Shown here in pieces: positions 37,501 to 45,835 of a stretch of DNA of 64,000 nucleotides (position 1 is its first letter; each line of letters opens with the position of its first letter). A model generated the notes under the pieces. It saw only the letters and a program-made list of their open reading frames with translations, did not search any database and was not told where the DNA came from. The position numbers and the translations under genes were made by a program. The stretch comes from Rhizosphaericola mali (GTDB lineage Bacteria > Bacteroidota > Bacteroidia > Chitinophagales > Chitinophagaceae): the NCBI RefSeq assembly GCF_004337365.2, contig NZ_CP044016.1, forward strand, positions 3,472,001-3,536,000, read 5' to 3'.

Positions 37501-38340
37501 CAATTCGCGGTACCAATTGATAAATTCGGAGAAAAAGAGCAGAAAGAACATTTGCGAAAACTACTCTATCCATTTATCTTAAGAAGAACGAAAGAGCAAG
37601 TTGCCAAAGACTTACCAGAAAAAACAGAAACAATCATTTTCTGTGAAATGGAAAAAGAACAACGCGAGATTTATGATGCTTATCGTAATGATTATCGCGA
37701 TAAAATCATGGGTGTGATTGAAGCTCAAGGTATCCAAAAATCACAATTGACCATCTTGCAAGGATTGATGCGTCTACGTCAAATATGTGATAGTCCTGCT
37801 ATTTTAAAAGATGAAGACTATCCAAATAAATCCGTAAAGCTTGAGGAAATTGAAAGACAAATAGAGGAAAATGTAGGAACACATAAAACTTTGATATTCT
37901 CTCAATTCTTAGGAATGTTAGGATTGATTCGTAACAAATTGGATCATGCTGGGATTAAATACGAATATTTTGATGGTAGTACTACCGCGCCAGATAGAGA
38001 AAAAGCGATTCAAAACTTCCAAAATAATGAAGAATGTCGTGTATTCTTAATTTCCTTAAAAGCGGGAGGCGTTGGTCTTAATTTGACTGCTGCAGATTAT
38101 GTCTATTTAGTGGATCCTTGGTGGAATCCTGCAGTAGAACAACAAGCAATTGACCGTACACACCGTATAGGGCAGACTAAAAACATATTTGCCTATAGGA
38201 TGATCTGCCGCAATACTGTGGAAGATAAAATTCTACAGCTACAGGAAAGAAAGAAAGCTCTCGCAGCCGAATTAATTTCCGATGATACTGGATTTATCAA
38301 GACCCTGACGAAGGCAGATATTGAGTACTTATTTAGTTAA
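34570..38340 (+). CDS. SNF2-family DEAD/DEAH-like helicase with two SWIM zinc fingers
   Basis: A 1256-residue Swi2/Snf2-type ATPase (the frame is open from a TTG at 34516). The N-terminus has a SWIM finger (CTCPFNQEDMCRH) and a second one about 110 residues later (CDCHSDPLHPLCVH), which is unusual. A long linker region follows. The helicase core is at the C-terminal half: Walker A DDMGLGKT (about 840 counted from the TTG at 34516), DESQ box (LDESQAIKN), SGTPLQNN, and the C-terminal lobe GGVGLNLTAADYVYLVDPWW and QQAIDRTHRIGQ. No ATG is near the N-terminus. I place the start at TTG 34570, preceded by AAGGA and downstream of the -7 element. Chromatin- or DNA-remodelling is the family role; the target is unknown. 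Confidence 0.92.
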   Translation: MALPHLIKYIYSNGSEEAIRRGKKIYNTGNVELINHDELTETASLRVKDDSYNTWYKVRAEKFRDETHLSVECTCPFNQEDMCRHQIAGLFYLQDLIDSNMLGEQDLIQYDQKYTVIRMKNIDIKMLRLLSDMNSYDNAEDFVASHKIKLEEARDEKVKAVINYQNEKHNVLLQKNEERNFDTSCDCHSDPLHPLCVHKLILFIHLLKDKGPNYFDTIRNLDKEKNKLLALYGFSLEDNIKGKFEFALKDGKPFLRVLDPTIKRVAVVPTESKPKPSYYNREAEKEEKKSDKPETKYGVGLVLSHGTEQYPYLNVDAIEGEVDEDETEFLGKVLKLDLSKYVETDMFSDNDKQLIQQIRKILPAEVNKYLNRNSPFSGIWDNIVQHSTSEALPEETRKLILEYIHPKLKKIFNTSSSSYFTFYLEDGQEFKTDNLEVANYSINFITPEFKVSKDGDKYEIVCLAKTPLGTINVGENEIESSILLQVENQFYLWQKPEDIILVEKFLPTGKIIFPISEWHTALQDFILPLSHEYSVKFENIEKDTVDSIKPTVKILLKEKGAHLIIDPIFLYKDYEVHPDDKDKILIPDGTRLLEINRDKEAEAELLAKIENLHSGFIHPDKNSATLAINGNEALKNNWFFLFLDATREINVPVFGLEALKKFRFNTAKPSTKIFISSHTDWFDAKVDIRFGDQTVSVSEIKKALASKQQFVQLADGTLGVLPEEWVQKYSLLFQVGQDETNKDIKLSKYHFSIIEELYEKRDEEELVFQLEEKYENLKNNHNIQDVPPPDRLQATLRPYQISGFQWLNYLSEVNWGGILADDMGLGKTIQTLSFLYHLQGLKDDFKCLVVCPTTLMYNWSNEIQKFTPEMTHYIYHGGNRIKGELKKNDANLIITTYGTLRSDIKIFSEINFDYVVLDESQAIKNPSSKIAKAVALLKAANRLCLSGTPLQNNTFDIYAQMNFLNPGLLGSIDFFKQQFAVPIDKFGEKEQKEHLRKLLYPFILRRTKEQVAKDLPEKTETIIFCEMEKEQREIYDAYRNDYRDKIMGVIEAQGIQKSQLTILQGLMRLRQICDSPAILKDEDYPNKSVKLEEIERQIEENVGTHKTLIFSQFLGMLGLIRNKLDHAGIKYEYFDGSTTAPDREKAIQNFQNNEECRVFLISLKAGGVGLNLTAADYVYLVDPWWNPAVEQQAIDRTHRIGQTKNIFAYRMICRNTVEDKILQLQERKKALAAELISDDTGFIKTLTKADIEYLFS

Positions 38341-38360
38341 AAAATATTTTAAAAATAATA

Positions 38361-38391
38361 AGAGCGACTCCATTATTGATGGAGTCGCTCT
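38361..38391 (+). terminator. Rho-independent terminator after the SNF2 gene
   Basis: Arms AGAGCGACTCCAT (38361-38373) and ATGGAGTCGCTCT (38379-38391), loop 5 nt, followed by TT. It lies 20 nt after the stop. Confidence 0.85.
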
Positions 38392-38408
38392 TTACTTCAT
38401 AGAACAAT

Positions 38409-38416
38409 TAGTTTTG
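38409..38416 (+). promoter_or_regulatory. -7 promoter element of the methyltransferase gene
   Basis: TAGTTTTG matches TAnnTTTG, 17 nt before the ATG at 38433. Confidence 0.4.
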
Positions 38417-38432
38417 TGCCAATTCAATCGAT

Positions 38433-39122
38433 ATGATAGACTTACCCGGCATCGCGATTAAAAATTATTTCGAAAAAACAAGTAAGGCAAAATTGTACGT
38501 CCATGATCCATTTGGACCAAAAGTAGAAATGCCTATTTCTCTTTATTTTAGGAAGGAAAAACATTTGCCTATTTTAGAAAAGAAAGCATTAGAATTATGT
38601 AAGGGAAATATATTGGATATCGGTGCTGGCGCAGGTAGTCATGCCTTGATTTTGCAAGAAAAAAAATTAAATGTTACCGCGTTAGAAATATCTCCGGCAG
38701 CTTGTGAAGTCATGCAAAAACGTGGAGTTGACAATATTATTTGTGAAGATATTTTTAAATATGAAGATCAAAAATTCTCTACGCTCTTATTATTAATGAA
38801 TGGAATCGGACTTTGTGGCAATATCTTGGGATTTACAATTTTTTTAAAAAGAGCCCACTATTTATTGGAAGACAACGGCATACTACTCTTTGATTCTTGC
38901 GACATCGCTTATATGTACGAGGAACAGGATGTTCCCAAAGACAAATATTATGGAGAGGTACATTGCAGATACGAATATCAAAAAGAATGTACAGATTTTT
39001 TCAATTGGTTATATTTGGATAAAAATACGTTAAGAGAAATAGCCATAAAAGAAGGCTGGTCCGTAGAAATAATTTACGAAGATGAAAATGACCAATATTT
39101 GGCTCGTTTACAAAAAAGGTAA
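38433..39122 (+). CDS. Class I SAM-dependent methyltransferase
   Basis: A 229-residue Rossmann-fold methyltransferase. Motif I is ILDIGAGAGSHAL (about residues 65-77), with the acidic end of strand 2 in VTALEISPAACEV (about 85-97). Motif II/III is LLLLMNGIGLCGN (about 126-138), and post-motif strands continue to the end. The N-terminal segment (KLYVHDPFGPKVEMPISLYF) is not one I recognise, so the substrate is unknown. The gene is a single unit with its own -7 element and a bidirectional terminator behind it. Confidence 0.9.
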   Translation: MIDLPGIAIKNYFEKTSKAKLYVHDPFGPKVEMPISLYFRKEKHLPILEKKALELCKGNILDIGAGAGSHALILQEKKLNVTALEISPAACEVMQKRGVDNIICEDIFKYEDQKFSTLLLLMNGIGLCGNILGFTIFLKRAHYLLEDNGILLFDSCDIAYMYEEQDVPKDKYYGEVHCRYEYQKECTDFFNWLYLDKNTLREIAIKEGWSVEIIYEDENDQYLARLQKR

Positions 39123-39129
39123 TTAACAT

Positions 39130-39164
39130 AAAAAGCGAATCAATCTATGATTGATTCGCTTTTT
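39130..39164. terminator. Bidirectional terminator between the methyltransferase and M16 peptidase genes
   Basis: Arms AAAAAGCGAATCAAT (39130-39144) and ATTGATTCGCTTTTT (39150-39164) around a 5-nt loop, between convergent stops. Confidence 0.88.
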
Positions 39165-39184
39165 TTATAAAGATTATAGTTAAA

Positions 39185-42133
39185 TTAATATCCGAAAATA
39201 TCTTCCAAACTAACCACTTTTACTTTTCCATAGTCTTTCAAACTATCAGGAGCAATTTTTTTATCAGATGCTACAATGATGTAACTGTATGGCTTATTAG
39301 CCAATTCGGTATCATGATAGTTAACAACATCAGACAATTTGTATTTTCCATAGCTATTGTACAACGATTTTCTGATATCATAGTTGATACCTTGTTTTTC
39401 CAACGCTAAATAGTTAAACAATATACCCGTTTTCGTAATGCGTTCTGTTTCGATATCTTTTTTCAAAGTTCCTATCGCAGAAGTAAAACTATGCTCGTTT
39501 AGAGGCAATGTATCAATTAATTCATTCATAGCATGTATCGCATCATCATGTTTATCTGCTTGCGAGCCTACATAACCGATAAAGGTAAAAACTTCCTCTT
39601 TTTTCGCTGGAGTAGAGATCAATGCACCTGTTGAATATGCCAAAGCTTTCGCTTCTCTTATAGTCTGAAATACGATAGACCCCATATCTCCACCAAAATA
39701 ATTATTGAAAAGATTGACAATAGCTAATTTGGAAGTATCAAATTGATCCAACTTTCTATGCCAATAGATTTCAGATTGAACCATATCATAGTTGGCAAAA
39801 TAAACTTCATTTTCTGTCTGTGCTACTCTATCAAATTTAATTGCCTTAGGAGTTGCAGCCCATGTCGCAGGGATACTATGCAAAGAACCTAATTTAGCAG
39901 TAAATACCGGCAATGCTTGAGGTCCATAATATAAAATTCTATGTTTATAGTTTGGTAGTTCATGCAAAATTTTAACCAATTGATCTGCCGTTAAATCTTC
40001 AATTTCTTTGTCGGAGAGAACATTGTTAAATGGATTTTTTGCGCCATAAGCAGCATAATTCCTCAAACCAGAAGCGATAGCACCTTTGTTCAATTTGGCA
40101 TCTGCGCGAGATTTCAACATTCTATTTTTCAGACTTTTCAATGCTTCATCATCTCCTTTACAATGCAATAGTAAGTCTTCAAACAAACTTACGGCTTTCG
40201 TATAGTTTTCATTCAAACCATTCACACTCAAGGTCATGGATTCAGCACTCGCACTAGCACTAAAGCTCGCTGCTTGATCGTAAAATAATTTACTGAAATC
40301 AGCAGAACTATATTTATCCGTACCTAAAAATTGTAAATAATTCAATGCCAATGGCAAATATTTATTGCTATAAGAACCGAAATCATAGTAATAATACAAA
40401 TTGAACAAACTATTTTCTTTATTGGGAACGTAAAGAACCTCTGCAGTTTTCACTTTTGCTTTTTGGATAGCCGTAGCATAATTTACCCACTTAGGTTGAA
40501 TGGGTGGTAATGGAGTACTTGTCATTTGAGCAACGAAGTCTGATTGCCTTCCCGCATTTGTTTCTACTGGAGATATAGCTGGTTTATCTACTTTAATGAC
40601 ATTTTTATCTTCACCCTTCTTTTTATAAACGATTACATAGTTGTTGTCTTTAAAAATTTCATTTGCGTATGCAATTACTTCCTTCGCAGAAACTTTAGAC
40701 ATATTATCTAACTCCGAAATAACAAATGGCCAATTATCACTTTTGCTATTGATGAAATCTTTCATCAACATCCCCATCCTTGCATCGTTATTATCTAAGC
40801 CTTTAAGGACTGACAATTTATTATTGGCAACGATAGCTTTGATCAAGGTTGTGTCGAATTGCCCTTTTTTCAATAACTCAACTTGTTGCAATAGCAAGTC
40901 TTTCACCTCCTCTAAACTTTGCCCTTGTTTTGGACTTCCAGATAATTCAAATACTCCATAATCTTTCATTTGATCAGGACCAGCACTAGATTTTGCGACT
41001 TTTTGTGCTTTATTCAGATTTAAATCAAATAAACCGGCTTTACCATTGTTTAGTATTTCACCAATCAAATCTGACATCATCGCATCTTCAGATTCCGATT
41101 TTCCGATACGATAACCAATAGTAACAGATTCTGCACTTGGTCCATAAACATCTTTAACAATCGGACCTACTATCGGTTTCTCAATTGGATCTTGATAGTC
41201 GGAAACTGGCTTTGCTACCATATAAGAGAAATCCTTGTCTATTAGTTTGATCGCCTCATCCAAATTAAAATCGCCTGACATTACAATTGCCATATTATTT
41301 GGCACATAATATTTATTGTAATAATCACGAATTGCAATCAAAGATGGATTTTTCAAATGTTCAATCGTTCCAATAGTTGTTTGTTGACCATAATTAGAAG
41401 TTGGAAATACATTTGACAACAATGTCTCATATATTTTCCAACCATCATTATCCAAACCTCTATTTTTTTCTTCATATACTGCTTCTAATTCTGTATGAAA
41501 AAGTCTGAATTGTGGATTACGAAAACGCTCTGCCTGTATTTGTAAAAATTTATCTAAAGCATTAGAAGGTATATTTTCTTCATATACAGTTTCTTCTACA
41601 GAAGTATGTGCATTCGTACCTTGAGAACCAAGACTTGCCATTAATTTATCATACTCATTAGCGATAGAATAATGAGATGCAACCCCTGAAACACTATCAA
41701 TTTCATGGTATTTTGACTTTCTGGCTACAGAATCCGATGTTGGTATTTTGTTATATTCTGCATATAAGTTCGTTATTTGATCTAAATATGGCTTTTCCTT
41801 TGCCCAATCTAAAGATCCAAACCTATCGGTCCCTTTAAATAATAAATGTTCCAAATAATGAGCCAGGCCAGTATGATCAGAAGGATCATTATTACTACCT
41901 GTTCTCACTGGGATATTCACAGCGATTCTTGGCTCTTTGCTGTTCTGTGTCAAAATAACTTTTAAGCCATTTTTTAAAGTATAAAAACGAGCTTTTAAGG
42001 GGTCATTGGTTACATATTTGTAGGTATAACCGCCAGAACTAGCTTCTTTCCATTCATATTTTTGTTGTGCATTTAATTGATGCAGTGCAAAAATGGAAAG
42101 AATTCCTAATCCAAATTTGTGAAAATGATTCAT
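39185..42133 (-). CDS. Insulinase-like (M16) family peptidase, secreted
   Basis: A 982-residue zinc peptidase with two M16 units. A signal peptide (MNHFHKFGLGILSIFALHQL, cleavage near NAQ) indicates export. The catalytic inverted zinc motif is HYLEHLLFKG (HxxEH), with the third ligand in ELEAVYEEKNR about 75 residues later. The second M16 half (from about residue 550) lacks that motif, as is usual for M16 pairs. I prefer the ATG at 42133; the start 39 nt upstream lacks a signal sequence. Substrates are probably peptides in the periplasm. The beta-barrel receptor gene lies upstream on the same strand, separated by a terminator. Confidence 0.93.
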   Translation of the reverse strand: MNHFHKFGLGILSIFALHQLNAQQKYEWKEASSGGYTYKYVTNDPLKARFYTLKNGLKVILTQNSKEPRIAVNIPVRTGSNNDPSDHTGLAHYLEHLLFKGTDRFGSLDWAKEKPYLDQITNLYAEYNKIPTSDSVARKSKYHEIDSVSGVASHYSIANEYDKLMASLGSQGTNAHTSVEETVYEENIPSNALDKFLQIQAERFRNPQFRLFHTELEAVYEEKNRGLDNDGWKIYETLLSNVFPTSNYGQQTTIGTIEHLKNPSLIAIRDYYNKYYVPNNMAIVMSGDFNLDEAIKLIDKDFSYMVAKPVSDYQDPIEKPIVGPIVKDVYGPSAESVTIGYRIGKSESEDAMMSDLIGEILNNGKAGLFDLNLNKAQKVAKSSAGPDQMKDYGVFELSGSPKQGQSLEEVKDLLLQQVELLKKGQFDTTLIKAIVANNKLSVLKGLDNNDARMGMLMKDFINSKSDNWPFVISELDNMSKVSAKEVIAYANEIFKDNNYVIVYKKKGEDKNVIKVDKPAISPVETNAGRQSDFVAQMTSTPLPPIQPKWVNYATAIQKAKVKTAEVLYVPNKENSLFNLYYYYDFGSYSNKYLPLALNYLQFLGTDKYSSADFSKLFYDQAASFSASASAESMTLSVNGLNENYTKAVSLFEDLLLHCKGDDEALKSLKNRMLKSRADAKLNKGAIASGLRNYAAYGAKNPFNNVLSDKEIEDLTADQLVKILHELPNYKHRILYYGPQALPVFTAKLGSLHSIPATWAATPKAIKFDRVAQTENEVYFANYDMVQSEIYWHRKLDQFDTSKLAIVNLFNNYFGGDMGSIVFQTIREAKALAYSTGALISTPAKKEEVFTFIGYVGSQADKHDDAIHAMNELIDTLPLNEHSFTSAIGTLKKDIETERITKTGILFNYLALEKQGINYDIRKSLYNSYGKYKLSDVVNYHDTELANKPYSYIIVASDKKIAPDSLKDYGKVKVVSLEDIFGY

Positions 42134-42180
42134 GAATATAGTATTTTTTGCAAATTCTGAATTATTAACCAAATATTAAA

Positions 42181-42218
42181 AAAAAAGTGATGAGTGGTAA
42201 AACACTCATCACTTTTTT
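42181..42218 (-). terminator. Terminator after the second beta-barrel receptor gene
   Basis: Perfect 16-bp arms (42181-42196 / 42203-42218) around a 6-nt loop with a T-run at the right end and an A-run at the left. It lies directly downstream of the stop at 42221 on the minus strand and so separates the receptor from the M16 peptidase. Confidence 0.85.
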
Positions 42219-42220
42219 TA

Positions 42221-45124
42221 TTACATAGCCGCAGAAGGTCCTCCCATTCCGCCACCTGGAGGTGGTCCTCCAAAACCTCCACCCATTCCGCCGCCTGGAG
42301 GCGGACCATCGGGCATATCACCTCTATCTCTAAATCCTCTACGCTGTCCTTTATTACCATTTTTTCCAAAATTCTTCAAGTTATATACAAATGAGATCAT
42401 TGCATAACGTTTCAAAACAGTATTCGTGGAAGTTTGGGCATAGTTACCTGTACGTGTGTTTGTTACGGCTTTATTCTGATTCAACAAGTCATAAACAGAG
42501 AATCTAATTTCTCCTGCTTTATTTTTAAATAAAGATTTAGATACATACGCATTTAAAAGAGGAACGCTAGTATTATATAAACCAGTATAAAAAGTATAAT
42601 TGAATGTTGTATTCACTTGCCAACCAGATTCTGTGTACCAAGTGGCTTCTACAATATTCTGTTGAGAATAATAATTATTATTACTTGACTTATTTACAGA
42701 ATATTTTGCAATCGTGTAAGAAGGTTCTGTACTAATATTCACATCGAATGTAGACGCCAAATTAGTGGTCCAACCGATTCGTTCACCAAAAGTATAATTT
42801 TTAGTAGAATTCGTTGCTATATTAGCTACAGAAGAGCTGCTATCAATAATTAAACTTGGAGTAGAGCTTGCACTTATAGCCGTCCTTAAAGATAAATTCG
42901 ATTGAGGTTTTAAAATAGGGAATCCATAATCAAAATTTCCATTTATTGAGTAATAACCATTCATGTTTTGATAAGACGTCCTCTGACCACCGCTACTCAA
43001 CTGCGTTGTTACATTAGCAATGTAATTATTGGTCAACGAGTAATTTAACATCGTAAATAAATGCTTGTTATTTTTCCTATCAAAAAAGAAATAACGTAAT
43101 CTAAATGTATGTGTAAATGATTGTTTCAGATCAGGATTACCGATTGTTTGTGCTAATTCATTAGAATTATCTAAAACGGGTTGCAATTGCGTTGCAGAAG
43201 GTTGTGCAGTACGACCATTATAATCAAAATTTAAACGTTGCGCCTGTGCAATATTCCATCTAAATGATGCAGTAGGGTAAAGATTGGTATAATTTCTATG
43301 TATTTCATACCCTTTAGAACTATTAATGCTATTAAAATTGCCAAATTGAACTCCATTACCTGCACTAAAATTGATCACTTTATTATTATAATGATACCCC
43401 AATTCTACACGATCCGAATTATAATTATTGTTAAAACTATTCGTCAAACTAGAATCTAATTCCGTATATGCACTAGTAGCATTATTATAGTTGTAAACAG
43501 TTTGATCTGCAACACTTTTAGAATAACTATGATTATAAGTTAATGACAATTGCTGATTTTTAGCGATAGGCTCTGTATAAGTCACAGTTCCTCCAAGAGT
43601 ATTACTATTGGATATTGTTTTATAATATCGATTGATTGAGTCAGTAATATTAGTAGAGAGGTAATCAATAATATTGGTATTATAACTATAACCATTATTT
43701 TGACTTCCCGTCCAATCGGCCTCAAATGAAATGGTTCGACCTGCTTTGTGAAATCTATGCATGTACAGTGCACTACCAGTCCCATTAAAACCTGTATTAT
43801 GAGAGTAAGAGTTGATATTTGATTTGGTTAAATAATTTCTAGAACCATCTGAATTGTTTTTAAAGATATCTGTAATCTGCCCATTCTTATTATCACTCGT
43901 GATAAAAGACATATTAGGGCGGATCAATAAGGAATTATTGGAATCCAACTTGGAATCAATATTAAATTGGACACGATGATTAATATTAGTACTTAAAGTT
44001 GCTGTCGTATCATATTGATTGGTATTATTAGCCGTATCTGAGTACAAGTTTTGCCGTTCAGAATGTCCATCATTATTGGTACGGCTATTGGTGTAAAAAT
44101 AACTTCCATCTACATCTGTATTTCCCCATTTATCAGCATATCGTAAACCTCCGGCAATCGTTTTTGTGATACCTGCAGAGCTACCACCAAAAGTACCTGA
44201 GGAACCTGCTCCACGCCCTCCTCCTGCATTTCTACCATTACCACCACCTAAATCCTGCATCGTAAACATCTGGCTATTAACATTATTTATTTGTCCTAGT
44301 ACCGATATTTTTTGGTCGTTATTAAAACGGTTAATATTGCCTCCTACGTTGTAAAAATTTTGATTACCTCGTCCAACACCTGCAGTTTGCTTACCAAAAT
44401 AACCTACATTCTTATCTTTTTTGATGACAATATTGATAGTTTTCGTTCTATTACCGTCATCAAATCCTGAGAATGCACTTTGGTCACTTTGTGCATCGTA
44501 CACTTGGATTTTTTCAATGATATCTTTTGGTAAATTTTGGGTTGCCATTTTCGGATCTCCATCAAAAAAACGTTTTCCGTTTACCAATACACGTGTTACA
44601 CTCTCTCCTTGCGCTTGGATATTACCACTCGCATCAATCTCAAATCCTGGCATTTTTTTCAATAAATCTTCTGCTGTTGCATTGGGTTTGGTATGAAATG
44701 CATCAGCTCTTAGATCTGTAGTATCTCCTTTAAAAGAAATGGGCGGTGTTGACACCACAACGACATCTTCCAAACTATTTGTTGTCATCGCCATATAAAA
44801 AGTAGAAAGAGGATAATTAGGCATATCGCTAGATAACGTAGCTTTTTGTTTCATACCAGAATATCCAGGAAATGTCACACGTACCCAAAAGCTATCCAAG
44901 GGCAATTTTTCAAATGAAAAAGTACCATCCGTTTTTAGATAGGTGGTTTGAAATGGAAGAGAATCATTGTACTTTGTCAATGTAATTTTCGCACCACTCA
45001 TAGACACATGGTAGGAGGTATCTTCTACTTGTCCAGTAATACTTCCTAACTTTGTGGAATCTTGCGCATCCCCATAAAAGTAGCTGCTCATCAATATGAT
45101 AAGCACAAACAGGTTTTTTAACAT
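42221..45124 (-). CDS. Outer membrane beta-barrel receptor with Gly/Pro/Met-rich tail
   Basis: A 967-residue protein of the same layout as that at 26478: signal peptide (MLKNLFVLIILMSSYFYG, cleavage near DAQ), carboxypeptidase-regulatory-like domain (GSITGQVEDTSYHVSMSGAK), a TonB-type plug (LKKMPGFEIDASGNIQAQGE and RFFDGDPKMATQNLPKDIIE), and a long beta-barrel. The last barrel strand (YAMISFVYNLKNFG) is followed by a 40-residue tail rich in Gly, Pro and Met, encoded by a 39-bp tandem repeat (42243-42268 and 42282-42307 are near-identical). A -7 element at 45170-45177 supports the ATG at 45124 over a GTG at 45157. Substrate unknown. Confidence 0.9.
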   Translation of the reverse strand: MLKNLFVLIILMSSYFYGDAQDSTKLGSITGQVEDTSYHVSMSGAKITLTKYNDSLPFQTTYLKTDGTFSFEKLPLDSFWVRVTFPGYSGMKQKATLSSDMPNYPLSTFYMAMTTNSLEDVVVVSTPPISFKGDTTDLRADAFHTKPNATAEDLLKKMPGFEIDASGNIQAQGESVTRVLVNGKRFFDGDPKMATQNLPKDIIEKIQVYDAQSDQSAFSGFDDGNRTKTINIVIKKDKNVGYFGKQTAGVGRGNQNFYNVGGNINRFNNDQKISVLGQINNVNSQMFTMQDLGGGNGRNAGGGRGAGSSGTFGGSSAGITKTIAGGLRYADKWGNTDVDGSYFYTNSRTNNDGHSERQNLYSDTANNTNQYDTTATLSTNINHRVQFNIDSKLDSNNSLLIRPNMSFITSDNKNGQITDIFKNNSDGSRNYLTKSNINSYSHNTGFNGTGSALYMHRFHKAGRTISFEADWTGSQNNGYSYNTNIIDYLSTNITDSINRYYKTISNSNTLGGTVTYTEPIAKNQQLSLTYNHSYSKSVADQTVYNYNNATSAYTELDSSLTNSFNNNYNSDRVELGYHYNNKVINFSAGNGVQFGNFNSINSSKGYEIHRNYTNLYPTASFRWNIAQAQRLNFDYNGRTAQPSATQLQPVLDNSNELAQTIGNPDLKQSFTHTFRLRYFFFDRKNNKHLFTMLNYSLTNNYIANVTTQLSSGGQRTSYQNMNGYYSINGNFDYGFPILKPQSNLSLRTAISASSTPSLIIDSSSSVANIATNSTKNYTFGERIGWTTNLASTFDVNISTEPSYTIAKYSVNKSSNNNYYSQQNIVEATWYTESGWQVNTTFNYTFYTGLYNTSVPLLNAYVSKSLFKNKAGEIRFSVYDLLNQNKAVTNTRTGNYAQTSTNTVLKRYAMISFVYNLKNFGKNGNKGQRRGFRDRGDMPDGPPPGGGMGGGFGGPPPGGGMGGPSAAM
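42243..42307. repeat. Two copies of a 39-bp repeat unit in the receptor's C-terminal coding end
   Basis: CCCATTCCGCC(A/G)CCTGGAGG(T/C)GG(T/A)CC occurs at 42243-42268 and 42282-42307 (plus strand), an offset of 39 bp (13 codons). It encodes two PPPGGGMGG-type repeats. Confidence 0.8.
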
Positions 45125-45169
45125 ACAATTGGTTATAAAAAGTGATTCATAGCACACATGAATACTTTA

Positions 45170-45177
45170 CAAATGTA
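45170..45177 (-). promoter_or_regulatory. -7 promoter element of the second beta-barrel receptor
   Basis: On the minus strand this reads TACATTTG (TAnnTTTG). The start at 45124 is about 45 nt downstream; no -33 element was found. Confidence 0.45.
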
Positions 45178-45245
45178 TTTTTTCCCTGTAAATATAATTT
45201 TAACATTCGGTAAACAGCCGAATAGTTTAGGTATTTACTTTTTAT

Positions 45246-45782
45246 TTAAAATTGATTTTTCCACATCATGCTTTCTATCGGACGATCTGGCTGACCACTG
45301 TATTTGGCGTTTCTTTTTTTATCATAAGAATTTTCTACAACGCCTTCTACAGGAAAATAAATCAATTGACCGATGGGCATACCTGCATATATGCGGACGG
45401 GAACTTTCACAGAAATCTCCAAAGTCCAATTACCACAGAAACCAACATCCCCCTTTCCTGCCGTTGCATGAATATCAATGCCCAATCTTCCAGTAGACGA
45501 TTTTCCTTCCAAAAATGGAACGTGCGCATGCGTTTCAGTATATTCTGCGGTAACGCCCAAATAAAATTCATTAGGTTCCAACACATAACCATCTGCTGGA
45601 ATCTCAAAATATTCAATTGTATTATGCTTTTTCGCATCCAAAACGGCATCTTTATATTTTGCCAAAGTTTTACCTAAATGCACGTCATAGCTATTACTTC
45701 CTAATGCATCTTGGTTAAATGGCACCACTTTGATTGTTCCTTTTTCGATTTCTTCCAATATACTTTTATCCGATAAGATCAT
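45246..45782 (-). CDS. dcd: dCTP deaminase
   Basis: It deaminates dCTP to dUTP, supplying thymidylate synthesis. The protein has 178 residues from the ATG at 45782 (MILSDKSILEEIEKG, the normal N-terminus; an in-frame start 24 nt upstream is less likely). The family blocks are GSNSYDVHLGKTLAKY, the EPNEFYLG strand, the active-site loop VPFLEGKSSTGRLGIDIHAT, GFCGNWTLEI and IYAGMPIGQL. It is divergent from the phosphopantetheinyl transferase gene, with starts only about 54 nt apart, so the promoters are back to back. Confidence 0.95.
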   Translation of the reverse strand: MILSDKSILEEIEKGTIKVVPFNQDALGSNSYDVHLGKTLAKYKDAVLDAKKHNTIEYFEIPADGYVLEPNEFYLGVTAEYTETHAHVPFLEGKSSTGRLGIDIHATAGKGDVGFCGNWTLEISVKVPVRIYAGMPIGQLIYFPVEGVVENSYDKKRNAKYSGQPDRPIESMMWKNQF

Positions 45783-45815
45783 AATCTTGTATTCAAGTTT
45801 GTGCAAAAATGAGGA

Positions 45816-45823
45816 TAAATTTG
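45816..45823 (+). promoter_or_regulatory. -7 promoter element of the phosphopantetheinyl transferase gene
   Basis: TAAATTTG matches TAnnTTTG and a TTTG at 45798-45801 is a short-spaced -33 candidate. The element lies after the ATG at 45809 and before the ATG at 45836, so the later start is favoured. Confidence 0.45.
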
Positions 45824-45835
45824 CATCTTTACAGC

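Noticed and set aside
42243-42307. Short direct repeats as a CRISPR array
   Set aside because: Only two copies, inside a coding region, spaced at 39 bp without spacer-like sequence.
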